DNA of 64,000 nucleotides, from contig NC_092602.1 of NCBI RefSeq assembly GCF_047663525.1, forward strand, positions 2,425,501 through 2,489,500, written 5' to 3'. Positions 52,401 to 63,495 of the stretch are shown one piece after another. Under the pieces are notes generated by a model, which did not search any database, had not been told where the DNA came from, and worked only from the letters and a program-made list of their open reading frames with translations. Position 1 is the stretch's first letter, and the number at the start of each line of letters is the position of its first letter. The DNA comes from Anas platyrhynchos. Lineage: Eukaryota > Chordata > Aves > Anseriformes > Anatidae. Made by a program: the position numbers and the translations under genes.

Positions 52401-55400
52401 TGACTTTTATGGTAAGTACAAGAAATTGGAAACTTTAAGCTTAAAAATGGATATGGAGATCCTTTCATAGTGAAGCATGATTGCAGCCATCATGTTGACA
52501 AGGTAATAGTTTTATAGAAAATCACTTTCAGAAACTAGTAACTTAATTTCTTTTTTATTTCTTTCTTTTTTTTTTTTTTGTGGAAACAGCCAAGTGAAAG
52601 GATTCATATGGAGAAGTAGAATGGTGTTCTTGATGACTTTCACAGAGCTTCCATTAACCAAAAGCCTTCGGTGGCTTTAATCCTGGCCAATGTTCAGGAC
52701 TTCCAATAATAAATATCAATTTACTTAAATACATTAAAAACAATTACCCACCTGACTGAGCTCTGTCTATTGCATCTATTAATTCTAAAGACTCATAGCT
52801 TGACAAACAAGCTAGGTCAGCTGGAAACATGACAGTAGCAGCAAAATTTCAGAAGGCTGTCTTTCTTTTTTTTTTTTTTCATAATATATATATAAAAATA
52901 AGGGAGTGGAAGAGACAGCATCAATAATGCTTTGGAAATCACTGGCTTACACACCAGAGAAGAGATGAAATGAACGATCCAGGAACATCAAAATAGAAAA
53001 GAAGCTAAAGCCATGTGGGGCAATAGCAGGCTGGGTCAGATGAGGGACTTCTAACTTTTACCTGGGTCAGGAACTTTTTCCCCAGTTCCAATGGAAGCTC
53101 TGTTTTTTTCTTTAAAAAAAAAAAAGGAAAGAGGAAAAGGAAAAATAATCTAGGAGAATTTTTGTGAAATTGAATATATTGTTTAGCTCACATGATAACA
53201 TTTCTATAATAAATCATACTCAGCGTGCTAATGCGCGAAGAGACTGAACTGAAGACGCTGCAGACTCAGATAGCAAAATTATAAGCCTACTTCATGATAA
53301 GGTAACTATTAGTCATTCAAACTCATATTTCCCTTAAAAGTATCTTAAATCCGTTATGGGATATAATGGTGTTTATTACTAAGTGTGTGCCTGGAAGACT
53401 GATTTAAAAACAAAAAAACTAAACACAAGTGGTTTTCTTGTTCAGAAAAAAAAAATCCTTGCTTAAAATTGTCCAGTGTTCTTACCATTCTGTTATATCT
53501 AGTTCTAGTGTACTTAGCATTTTCTAAATTTCACTGTGAGCATATTATGAACTGTCGCATGGTAGATTTACTGTTTTCATTAATTTGCAAGATCAAGACC
53601 ATTGTAGACTACATACTAAATATTGATAATTCTTCTTAAGATATATATGTATATCAGAACAGCTACTTATATAAATGCATATTTAAAAATAATGTACAAG
53701 TAATACCTTAAACTATTCAACCATGTTTTTATGTACCAAGTAATTCTTCAAGGAGTTAAAATACTGTAAAAGCAGGAAAAAGCATCTTAACACATCACAA
53801 ATCTATGTGAATTATAACTGAATATATTTAGAACCTGATAGACATGAATAAGGAGTTAAAAATGTTTGGATAAGTGGGTATAAGCTTGTTACAGCATCAC
53901 CTCCTGATGTGTTTGTTTTGACACAGGGTTATGCTTATGGACAGATCTTAATAGTATTTTACATAAAATAGATTTAGATAAGAGAAAAAAATGAACTGAG
54001 TTTTAGTCTAAAATGCTTGTATCATAAAATTTTGACTTGAAGCAAAATATTGTTAAGTATAGGGCTTAAGTGGGCTATGCTAGAAAGAGTGCAAAATAAA
54101 CGGGGTATATTAAGAAAAGGTGTTGATGTCATGACTTAGTCTCCAAGGAAAACACTGGCAAAAATCAGGCCTGTCCTTGCTAAGTATTTTTAGCATTGCA
54201 GCTATAAAAAGGAATCTTTTTTTAAGAGACACTGCAGGAAGAAATTGCAGTATGGTGGAGCAGCAAATCTTTAATTTAAATCTACTGTGGGAGGTACTGG
54301 AGTAATGCATGTTGGTTTTAAATACTAAAAATGGGATTGACCATAAAACTTTCTATTTTGCTTCTTACAAACTGTTGGAAGTTACTGACTGAAGAGAGTT
54401 TTGCTCTAAAAAGCAATTATCTACTGATGCATAGAGGAGTATTTTAGTTCCAAAAGCAAAATAGTGTATGTCTGCAACTGTGTGAATGGATTTTAATGAT
54501 TCTTTTTACATGGTAGACTTAGACAAATACTTAATGTTAACTAGAAATGTGATTGTGTATATATGCTTATCCGTAAGTTGTCAGATAGGCACATAATGTG
54601 TTTTGAATTTTGGACAAAGACTGAGAATGACAGTTGTTTTGGTTATAATGCTGTGAACTCTCATGGAAGCTCTGTAAAGATACCTTGATGGATGTTTTCA
54701 AAACTCCTTTAGACAGCCGGGGGGAGGGAAAATGGGGATAAATTATAGTGTGCATTTGCAACATTGGGTAGATGGTGGCATTAGGTAAAGTAGCCCATCA
54801 CTCTTGATTGAGTCACACTCCTAAGGTTACTAATGTTGCATCACAACTTATCATTTTTTATCTTCTGATACCCATACTAACTCTCTTTGTTGCACTATTT
54901 TCCTGAAAGAACCAACTTCTTCTTAAAACAGGCAAGAAGACACGAATCCAAAGAGAAGTCCTCCAAGAAGCACAAATCTGAAGACCACAATGACAAAGAA
55001 CATTCTTCTGACAAGGGCAGAGATAGCCTAAACTCATCTGAAAATGGTGAGGATAGACATAAACGCAAAGAGAGAAAATCGTCAAGGGGGAGGAGTCATT
55101 CAAGATCCAGGTCTCGTGAAAGGTAAATTGTTTTATATGATTTAAAAAAACAAAAACACACAAAAACAGTGTCTAGAATTTGGGTTGACTTTAACATACA
55201 ACTGAATTTTGTTGCTGACCTAATTTAACTCTGAAGTATCAGTTTATATTGCATGTTTCGGATTTGATTGGATAGTGTGTTTGCTACTTGTTTTTTCCAG
55301 ATCAGTTCTGAGTAAAGCTACTAAGTACCTCTAAGGTTTTTATATAGGTGATCTGTCAATGTTAACCCAAGTTTATAATTTGCAAACAGATTATAGAAAA

Positions 55401-58400
55401 ATTACCAGTGGAGCATATTTTATGTTCCCTATTGGCATTGACAGGAAAGAAGTGCAGGTGTGCACTTCAGTGAACAAATAAAAATAGCTATGTTGATGAG
55501 TATGACAGTTTTAAGTAAACTCTGCATAAGTCACTTGTCAGTGGTGGCTGATGGTAGTGTTTCATTCCATTCTCATTTCATCTCCAAGTTCTAAGTTCTT
55601 TCAGGCGTGAACGTTTCCATGTGATACTTGCAGTCCACCCTACCTTGCCTGATGCATTTTTGACCTGTGGTGACAAACTTGAATGTAAGTCCTTGACTAA
55701 AATCTGAATTTAAACATGAGGAATTTGGGACCTGTGTTTCAGACGTCATCGTAGTAGAAGTCGTGATAGGAAAAAATCCCGATCTCGCAGCAGAGAGAGA
55801 AAGCGCCGTGTAAGATCTCGTTCAAGATCACGATCTAGACACAGACATAGAAGTAGAAGCAGAAGCAGAACTAGGAGTAGAAGCAGGTAAGTGTTAACGT
55901 GGACATATGCTTAGTGGAGATGGTTGAATACTCCGTGGAGTGCTGCTGTATAAAGGAATGCTGGGTTTGGCCAGTTAATGCCTATTCAGTGTAACTGTGT
56001 TTTTTTCCCCTTAGCTGTATTAACACAGTGGGTTAAGTGCTGGGTAGTGCGTCTATGCTGATGGAAACAGTTGTCCTAGACAGCTTATGTGTCTCAGCTT
56101 CTCAGCTTTTCATGCTATGTTTTCATGTTAGCAATTCAAGAAGCTTAATAGTTACTTTGAGGGTATTGTCTAAAACCACTGCTTTAAAGCTGGCTGATAA
56201 TTTAGAAGGAAAGTAAATAATGTTTTGAGTGGTATGATTACCACAGTCAAGCTCTGTGGATTTCTTGTGTCAGAGCTCAATTTACCATCTTAAGTTAGGA
56301 ATATTTATGTAGGACAAAACAGTAAGATGCAACTGACATTTTCATGTATCTTATGCGAGAGTAGTATGGTTAGCAGAGACTACTTTAATTATCTGTCTTT
56401 ATGTGTATGTCATAAAAGAGAAGTGGGCCTTCTGAACAGGGCGTTTGCTAATTCTGATCTGTTCAACAAACTCTGTTTAAATATTTGTGTATATCTTTTT
56501 TGGTGAACTAGCACAGGTAGTGTAGTGCTGAGATGAACTGAGTCAGGTGGGCAATTTTTGATCTGTGTACTACTCTTCGTAGTCATTACCAGCTTTCATG
56601 TTGAGCTTTGCAAAAAAGAATATTAACTACTTTTTCTTGATATTTTGGGTGCTTCCATTTGTTCCTCAGTGTTAAATTCCAGAAGCGCAGGTTGAAACTA
56701 TCTGGGTGAACAAATGCTAGCTTATTGTGTGTCTGACAGAGTTGAGATCAATGCCTCACCTGGAATAGGCTAGAGTTGAGGTTTTCCTCCCTGCACAGGA
56801 GTTAATGTTTTCCAGCCGAAGATTCATTCAGTGTTTTGCTGTGGAGTTCAGTCTATTTGCATGTGTCAGTCTATTTGCATGTGTCACGTTCTTAATGTCC
56901 TGTAGGATTTTCTGAATGAGTAAGTTGAAATATGATATAATGACTACATTTGGGGACAGCTGTGTATTTTTCCACCCTGCTTGTCTAAAGTAACAAGTAG
57001 TTAGGATGCAAACTGATGTCCTTTCAAAGCTCCCAAGAAAGTGTTGTCAGTGTTCAGTTCATTTAGTTATATTTTTTACTAGCATATTTTAAGTTGCATA
57101 TTTGAATGGTGAAGATAGTGGGTATGACTACTCAATATTACAGTGGACCTTTGGAGACTTAAGAATGTAACGCTACATCACCACTTGAGAAACTGTTAAG
57201 AAGACTTATGTTTCTGAAGAACATGTTGAATTACATGGTTTGTGTCGATTTATTTTGGCATGCGCTTTCTACCAAACTTTCAGCTGGGGTGAGTAGAGCT
57301 GGGTCTTCAATTGATATACACACATTATTTGTGCTTACTGGTACTTAAGCCACCTTTTAACATGATGTGTAAGGTTCTGGTTTCCCATTGTTTACAGGTA
57401 TTAAGAACTTTAAACACACGTAATTTATAAAAAAGTCACTTCGAACACTTTGTGTAATGGCTCCATGAAACTTCTCATCTTGAACTTTTTTTTCTTTCAC
57501 TTTTTAACTTCTGCAATAGAATTCAAATTACCTGAAACAGAGCAGCAGTTGTGGGAAGACGTAGTAAGGGATAATCATAGCTTAAGAATTTCTTTAACTG
57601 TGATGGATAGATAGACTGCAAGAATCCATTTCTTTTAAGTATTGTTTTGTATCTCATATGCTAGGGAAGGGAGAGTAAATGAGGCATGTGTCTTTATCAG
57701 TAGCTAGCTAGAGCAATTAATCATTTCTGAGCTCAGGTGCAGCTGTTGGAAAGATAATTATGAGGCAGACTTCAGGAAAAACTCTTCACAAGCCAGATAA
57801 GCAAGATGTGAAAACCTAGCTTGTTAAAACTAATTCCCCCTATTTATGAAACGCAGTGTTGCTGTGTTGCAGTTCACAGGCTATGACAATATCATTTATA
57901 AACAGTAGAGCTTGACCTTCTCACGGTGATTTTTTGCATAACCTCAAGCTCACATTACCAATTGATCTGTCCTCACTAGCGTTTAAAGTAATCTTCTTGT
58001 TCTGTGAGCACATACACCTTTTCTTTTGTTGCATTGCTCTGATTAAATGAAAGATGGAAAACATGACACCATCTGCTTGTTTCAAATGAAAATACTTAAA
58101 TACAAAAGCTCAAATATTTATTTCCTTGATGTTTACCAGTGCAATAAAGCATCAGACCAAAGACAAGACCAAACTACAATAGTCAGCACGGCAAAAATGA
58201 AGGTATCTTTGAAACATGCATTACATCTTATCTCAGGAATGCAGATCTGTCACTTCCCAGTGCCTGAATCTGCATCTTGCCATCTTCTATTAAAAGATAA
58301 GTCTTGACTCCTTTGTATTCTACCAGATTTGTCATGTAAACAAGGATCTGCTTAATGACTTCAGGCTGCATTTCATGATGTTTGGGAATGCTGCACAAAT

Positions 58401-61400
58401 TGCAAACAGAAGAAACTGAGTAGTTGAATACCGTTTAAAGTGGCTGTACTCATGTTAGTCATTACCTCAGATGGTTCAGAACATTTAAGTTATCAAATTG
58501 CAGAAACATCTCGTGTGCATCGTAACTTATTGTTGATGGCAAATCTGGTGATTCTCTTGTAATTCAAGCTTTGTTGGAAATTTCTAGAATTTATGACTTC
58601 GTTCAAAACGTGAACCAGAGGCTTAAATAAGGATAAACTTTTATTTCTTGTAAAGTAGTTATTAATCATCCTGGCAAAGAAAAATAACTGCTAATGGTAG
58701 TTAGTATATTTTTAGCAGCTGCTGCTTAAAAGAAACTAGATTTATATCCTATAACAGCAACCTATACTTGGGAGGAGAGGTCACTAAATGATAGATGCAC
58801 TGGATGTTTTGTTGTCTTGCTTAAAAATAAATTTGTTGGATTCTTCTCAGTTTCAGTCTTCAGATAATGCATGCATCATAGTCCTCTGCACAGATAACTG
58901 TCCTTCTTCAGAGCTTTTTTTTTTTTAAAGCGCTTAAATAAGTTCTCCCATCTAGTTTGATATCCTCCCTCAAAAAGTAGCACAAAGAACATTTAGTGGC
59001 AAGTACAGAGAGGAGGAGAACAGTAATTTCCCTGAGTAGTATTCCAGTTTTTGACTTCACAATGCTGATTTCTAACATAATAATAGCGCTGTTAAGTCTT
59101 AATTGTTTTAAAATCTTCTTGAGCCTCGATCCACTTTAGTTTTCTTGGAGTTGATGTACCAGAAGTTACATGACAATTTTGCTTGTCAGGAGTTGGAATG
59201 AAAAATCTCTTACGCTAAGTAAAAGGGTAAATGAATACCCAGAATTAGATATTGTTAGATCTTGAAGTTGGAAAAACTCGGTTTTAAATCTGTTAAAATG
59301 CAAGTGTGACTGTTCCACTCTTCTAGTATAATCTCTGTGAAAGCTGTTTTTGAGAGCTCTGCAAATTAATCTTTTTACTGGTTTTGAGAGACATGATTGA
59401 ATGCTTTATGTAATATTAAGATTTGTATATATACCTTCATTGTTTTAGTAAATGTCTTCAATTTGGTTACAGAGAGCGAAAGAAAAGAATTGAAAAGCCC
59501 CGAAGGTTCAGCAGGAGTCATAGCCGGAGTCCAAGTCCGCCACCTTTTCGAGGACGAAATACAGCTATGGATGCACAGGAAGCATTAGCCAGAAGGTCAG
59601 AAATTGTTATGATTTTAATGAAATGTAATATAAAAATAAGCTGCTGCTGTTGACTTTTGCATGTCTAAATACTTTTATACTCATGCATTTATTTCTAGGT
59701 TGGAAAGAGCAAAGAAATTGCAAGAACAGAGAGAGAAGGAAATGGTTGAAAAACAGAAGCAACAGGAAATGGCTGCAGGTAACTTATGAATATTATATTA
59801 AATACTGAAGAATAACATGGGTGGAAGATAATGCAGCCTTATGTGCTGAGTGCAGCTTGTCTTTCCTTTGGTTAATTGTTAAATTGGTCCATCCAAGAAT
59901 GACAAGTAGAAATAGGAAATAAGGGGAGGGGGGATCAGACAGATTGGCGGGGGAATAACCTAGGATTTCTTACTGTCTTTTATAGTATTGATGACTTGGT
60001 ATCAAAAATGTTGTATGTTAGGCTGCTAAACAATTTTGTGATGTCTATTGGACGCTTCCTGTATGTGTCACTAAGCAAAAATTTGGAAGCTGTTACTAGT
60101 TCAGTGATATTTGGAAGCATGAGGTACATTAGACTTTTACCAAAACTATTGGAGAACTGTTTCTTAAAATATAAACATGGCATTTATAAATTATCATGCA
60201 TTTCTTATTTTCAGCTTGCTGCTAATGAAGGGAAGTACTTGTCTTTGGAAAAAAAAAAAGTGTGAACTTACTGATACAAGTTACTGTTCTGTTCTTTAGC
60301 AGCTGCAGCCACTGGAGGTTCTGTTATTAATGTTGCTGCTCTTCTGGCATCGGGAACACAAGTAACTCCTCAAATAGCAATGGCAGCTCAAATGGCAGCA
60401 CTACAAGCAAAAGCACTAGCAGAGACTGGAATAGCCGTACCTAGCTATTACAACCCAGCAGCAGTGAATCCCATGAAATTTGCTGAACAAGAGAAAAAGC
60501 GGAAGATGCTTTGGCAAGGCAAAAAGGAAGGGGTAATGTCTTACTTTCTTAAAAACTTGTTTGGAAACATCTTACCAGTAGTTCAGGAATGCTTATTAAT
60601 ATTATTTTCAGATAAAATGCTTTCATACACCCTATTAAAAACATTCAGGGTAAAACTGGAGAAGTGAAAGGACTAAGATGACCACACCTTCAATGAAAAG
60701 TGGTAGTGACACAAGCCTTAGGAAAACAGCTGATACCATAAGATCCAATTATACCTCAAAAATTTTAATGTCCACTTTATTAGTAAATAAAACTTCAGTA
60801 AATACCAAATACAGGCAGTCTCTTACTGAAAAGTGATGGCTAACATCAGACATTCATTTAAAGATAAATAAATTCCATAATTTGCTTCGGGCCTGTGTTC
60901 TGACAAGGTTCCCAAACTTCATGAAAATGAATATATCTGTCCAAGAAAAGATTATACATCATTTTGAAACCTGTGGTTAAGCATATTTTCCTCACAAAAA
61001 GTTTCTGTGGGGATACGCAGGAATGTCAGACGTAACTTGAAAACATTTTGCCTCCAGCTTTGCTACAGCTACACAGTGGTCTCATTTTTAATACAGCTTG
61101 TATTTGTTTGCTATTATATTGTGATATTAACAAGAAAGTATGTTAAAAGGCGATGTTTGTTTTAATCTTGTGCAGGATAAATCACAGTCTGCAGAAATAT
61201 GGGAAAAATTAAATTTTGGAAACAAGGACCAAAATGTCAAGTTCAGAAAACTGATGGGCATTAAGGTAAAGAGTTATGAATGTATAATTAAACTTCCTAT
61301 TAACTCTGGGACATCAGGTATATTTTAACATCCTTACTTAGTAAGGCACTCTCCAAGTTAACCTGTTGCTATGTGATACTTACAGTATAACTTATTGTTC

Positions 61401-62022
61401 AATTTAATTAATGAGCATAATTTATTTAATAAGCAATACTTAAATACTTATAGTATTGCTTATTAAAGTTTACAAGCAATATCTAAATTAAATTTTAGAA
61501 TTCGATCATGTTTCTTGAATCTGTTCAGATCTGTGACAAGTGGTAATTGTTCAATACTAATAGTAACAGTTCAATATTCATAATGTGATGTTCAAATTTT
61601 GTAGCTATCTCTGTATAGATAAATGGAGATTTTTAACTTGAGTTAGAAAAAGGATCTTAGTGAAGGAATATACATGTTTCTTTATCACTGAGAGCAAAAG
61701 CTATGCTGGAATGTTATAGCAGTAAAATCCAATGCTTGAATTCTTATGCCTGTGAGAAAATTACTAAGAATTTAGGACAGCTGTAGCATACGAAAAGCAC
61801 TTATACAAAGCTAATGTTTATTTTCTTCTATCTGGTTTCTAGAGTGAGGATGAAGCTGGCTGTAGTTCAGTTGATGAAGAGAGTTACAAAACGCTGAAAC
61901 AACAGGAAGAGGTTTTCAGAAATCTAGATGCACAGTATGAAATGGCAAGATCACAGACGCATACGCAAAGAGGAATGGGATTGGGGTTTACATCTTCAAT
62001 GCGAGGAATGGATGCAGTTTGA
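49259..62022 (+). CDS. RSRC2: RSRC2, arginine/serine-rich coiled-coil protein 2
   Basis: RSRC2 is a nuclear SR-related protein whose molecular role is poorly defined; RS domains generally mediate splicing-factor contacts. Coding exons are 49259-49264 (ATGGCG), 51451-51607, 52267-52310, 54932-55122, 55743-55886, 59473-59595, 59699-59778, 60300-60532, 61176-61265 and 61843-62022. They total 1248 nt, 415 aa (human 434). Layout: RS/RE-rich region at about residues 30-200, coiled coil at about 205-250 (AMDAQEALARRLERAKKLQ onwards), Ala/Met-rich segment at 250-300, and the SMAP-type motif SAEIWEKLNFGNKDQ in exon 9. The C-terminus GLGFTSSMRGMDAV matches human. It is shorter mainly because exon 5 carries fewer RERKKSRSRS-like repeats. 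Exon 8 begins at a TAGCAG tandem acceptor, so one alanine may be optional. Confidence 0.96.
49265..51450 (+). other. RSRC2 intron 1
   Basis: The donor GTGAGG directly follows the second codon. The 2.2 kb intron starts inside the CpG island and then becomes AT-rich unique sequence. Several stop-free stretches near its start are GC-composition artefacts. No other exon is recognised. Confidence 0.65.
52311..54931 (+). other. RSRC2 intron 3 with candidate alternative exons
   Basis: This 2.6 kb intron holds two exon-like segments not used by the main frame. The first starts after a T-rich tract and ACAG at 52590, reads PSERIHMEK then stops (52617-52619), and has AATAAA at 52708-52713. The second, 53224-53301, has a TCAG acceptor and an AAG|GTAACT donor, and from the same phase reads RANARRD then stops. 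The remainder is AT-rich with nothing recognised. Confidence 0.5.
55887..59472 (+). other. RSRC2 intron 5
   Basis: This 3.6 kb intron separates the RS-repeat exon from the exon starting RERKKRIEKPRR. The sequence is unique and moderately AT-rich. A short local duplication (CAGTCTATTTGCATGTGTCA) occurs at about 56850-56885. No RNA gene or transposon end was recognised. Confidence 0.55.
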
Positions 62023-62457
62023 AAACAAGCAATTTTAAAGTTGGGGACTTTGGAAGGTTCTTGTTCAAATGTTGGGTCCTTGTTCACCAAAAAGCTAGCA
62101 TTCTAGCTTGCATGGGTGTTGCATTGACTTTAATTTATTGATAAATACAATTTTTTTTGTAAATATCAGATCAGTGATACTGGTGTTAGTGTTGTAATCA
62201 GGTTATACCCACTTCCATTAAACTTGACAGAACTTTAGAAGGACAGTATTTTTTAGTTGAAGTTCTACTTTTCAAACCAAGCAGCAGATGGGATGAACTC
62301 ATACATGGATATTTCGTGTCCACTGTCTTGTGTACTTTTGTACTTTAACCTTGTACAGTTATTTTCAATTCTTGAAACATGAAAGAAACATTGTGTAGAT
62401 GTTATTTAGCAGTCCAGGCCAATAGGCACATAATCCAGCAAAAAAACCCTGGTTAAT

Positions 62458-62463
62458 AATAAA
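62458..62463 (+). promoter_or_regulatory. RSRC2 polyadenylation signal (AATAAA)
   Basis: Canonical AATAAA 436 bases after the RSRC2 stop (62020-62022), followed by T-rich sequence at about 62467-62475 that could serve as a downstream element. Confidence 0.7.
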
Positions 62464-63050
62464 GAAGTTTTTTCTCTAAGGTCTTATTTTATGTTAATTA
62501 GTTGTCTTTTGGCCGAATTCTCAGGAAACTATAGGTGAGAGATGTCAGAAAAGTTAGGAGAGGTTAGAAATAGAGCACTTATTCTGCTTTGCCTGTTTCG
62601 AAGTACACGTTTCTTAAGGAGATTAGTGGTATGGATCACAGATTTAGGGATTAATACTGAACTTTTTTTTCGTTGTTAGTTTGGAATCACTTTTGGTAAA
62701 GCGAAGAGCAAGGGACAATAAAAACAACAGTGGTGAGAAAGTGGAGGTGCTAGAGCCCTTTGCTAATACTTTATGTACTGTTCAGGGTACTTGAAAGTAC
62801 TGAAGTGTTAATTTAAAACAAAGTCATTTATATAGTTTTTTTTGTTATGTAAATGTGTGTTATAAGAATGCCTTAATCTCTGCAGTGCACGGTCCAGGCA
62901 GGAGCAGGACACAGAAACACATCCTGCCATTCTTTTCTCTCCACACCTTCCACATAGCACCCCCACTTAATAAATAAAAATTAAAAAAAAAAAAAAGGTG
63001 GAGGAGTGAGAAAGTAGGGCTAAAACAAGGGTTCAACTCTTAGTTCCAGG
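62464..63050. other. RSRC2-ZCCHC8 spacer
   Basis: Sequence between the likely RSRC2 cleavage site and the ZCCHC8 CpG island. It contains an AATAAA at about 62718, an AATAAATAAA cluster near 62968 and a poly-A run of about 14 bases ending at 62996. No gene is recognised. Confidence 0.55.
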
Positions 63051-63305
63051 TGGCGTAGTCCCCATTTTGGGGAAACCCGCCCTTCGCAGAACTACAGCCT
63101 CCAGCGTGCACTGCGCCTCGGGCGCGCGAAGCGAGCGGAGACTACATCTCCCAGTAGGCAAAGCGCTCGAGGCTGGGCGCTGCGGCGGCGAGCTGCCGCC
63201 GTTGCATGCCGGGAGTTGTAGTCCTCCGGCCCCGCGCTGGGGCGGCTCCCCCTGCCCTTTGCCCGTCGCTCCCGCCAAGCGCCGCCCTTCCCGCTGCGGC
63301 TCAAG
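63051..63305 (+). promoter_or_regulatory. ZCCHC8 promoter with three ZNF143/THAP11-type motifs
   Basis: CpG-rich sequence just upstream of the ZCCHC8 start. Three copies resemble the long ACTACAANTCCCAGNATGC element bound by ZNF143 and THAP11/HCF-1: 63091-63115 (ACTACAGCCTCCAGCGTGCA), 63141-63166 (ACTACATCTCCCAGTAGGCA) and an inverted copy at 63201-63222 (ACTACAACTCCCGGCATGC on the minus strand). The two direct copies start exactly 50 bases apart. A YY1-type AAGATGGCGGC overlaps the start codon (63303-63313). Confidence 0.75.
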
Positions 63306-63495
63306 ATGGCGGCTGAGGTGGATTTCGGCGACCGCGAGCTGTTCGAGCAGCTCGACGGAGAGGATGGGCCGCCGCCGCCTCGCCTCGGCCCGGAGGAGGA
63401 GGAAGAGGAGGAGGAGGGACCTGGCGGGGCTCTGGCCGAGCTGCGAGAGCGGCTGCAGGGCTGTGAGGAGACGGTGCGGCGGCTCCGGGCGGAGA
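63306..63495 (+). CDS. ZCCHC8: ZCCHC8, NEXT complex scaffold (exon 1 only)
   Basis: ZCCHC8 links the RNA helicase MTR4 and RBM7 in the nuclear exosome targeting (NEXT) complex, which delivers promoter-upstream and other unstable RNAs to the exosome. Only the N-terminus is present. MAAEVDFGDRELFE matches the human start, and ELRERLQGCEETVRRLRAEN matches the human coiled-coil segment, with an acidic Glu run (about residues 30-38) between them. Human continues QELKRKLN after RAEN, whereas genomic sequence reads ILTGTAG, so an intron must begin here. No GT donor fits, but ATATCCT at 63496-63502 matches a U12-type AT-AC donor after codon 63 plus one base, which would complete Asn from the next exon. 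The zinc knuckle and later exons lie beyond the window. Confidence 0.88.
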
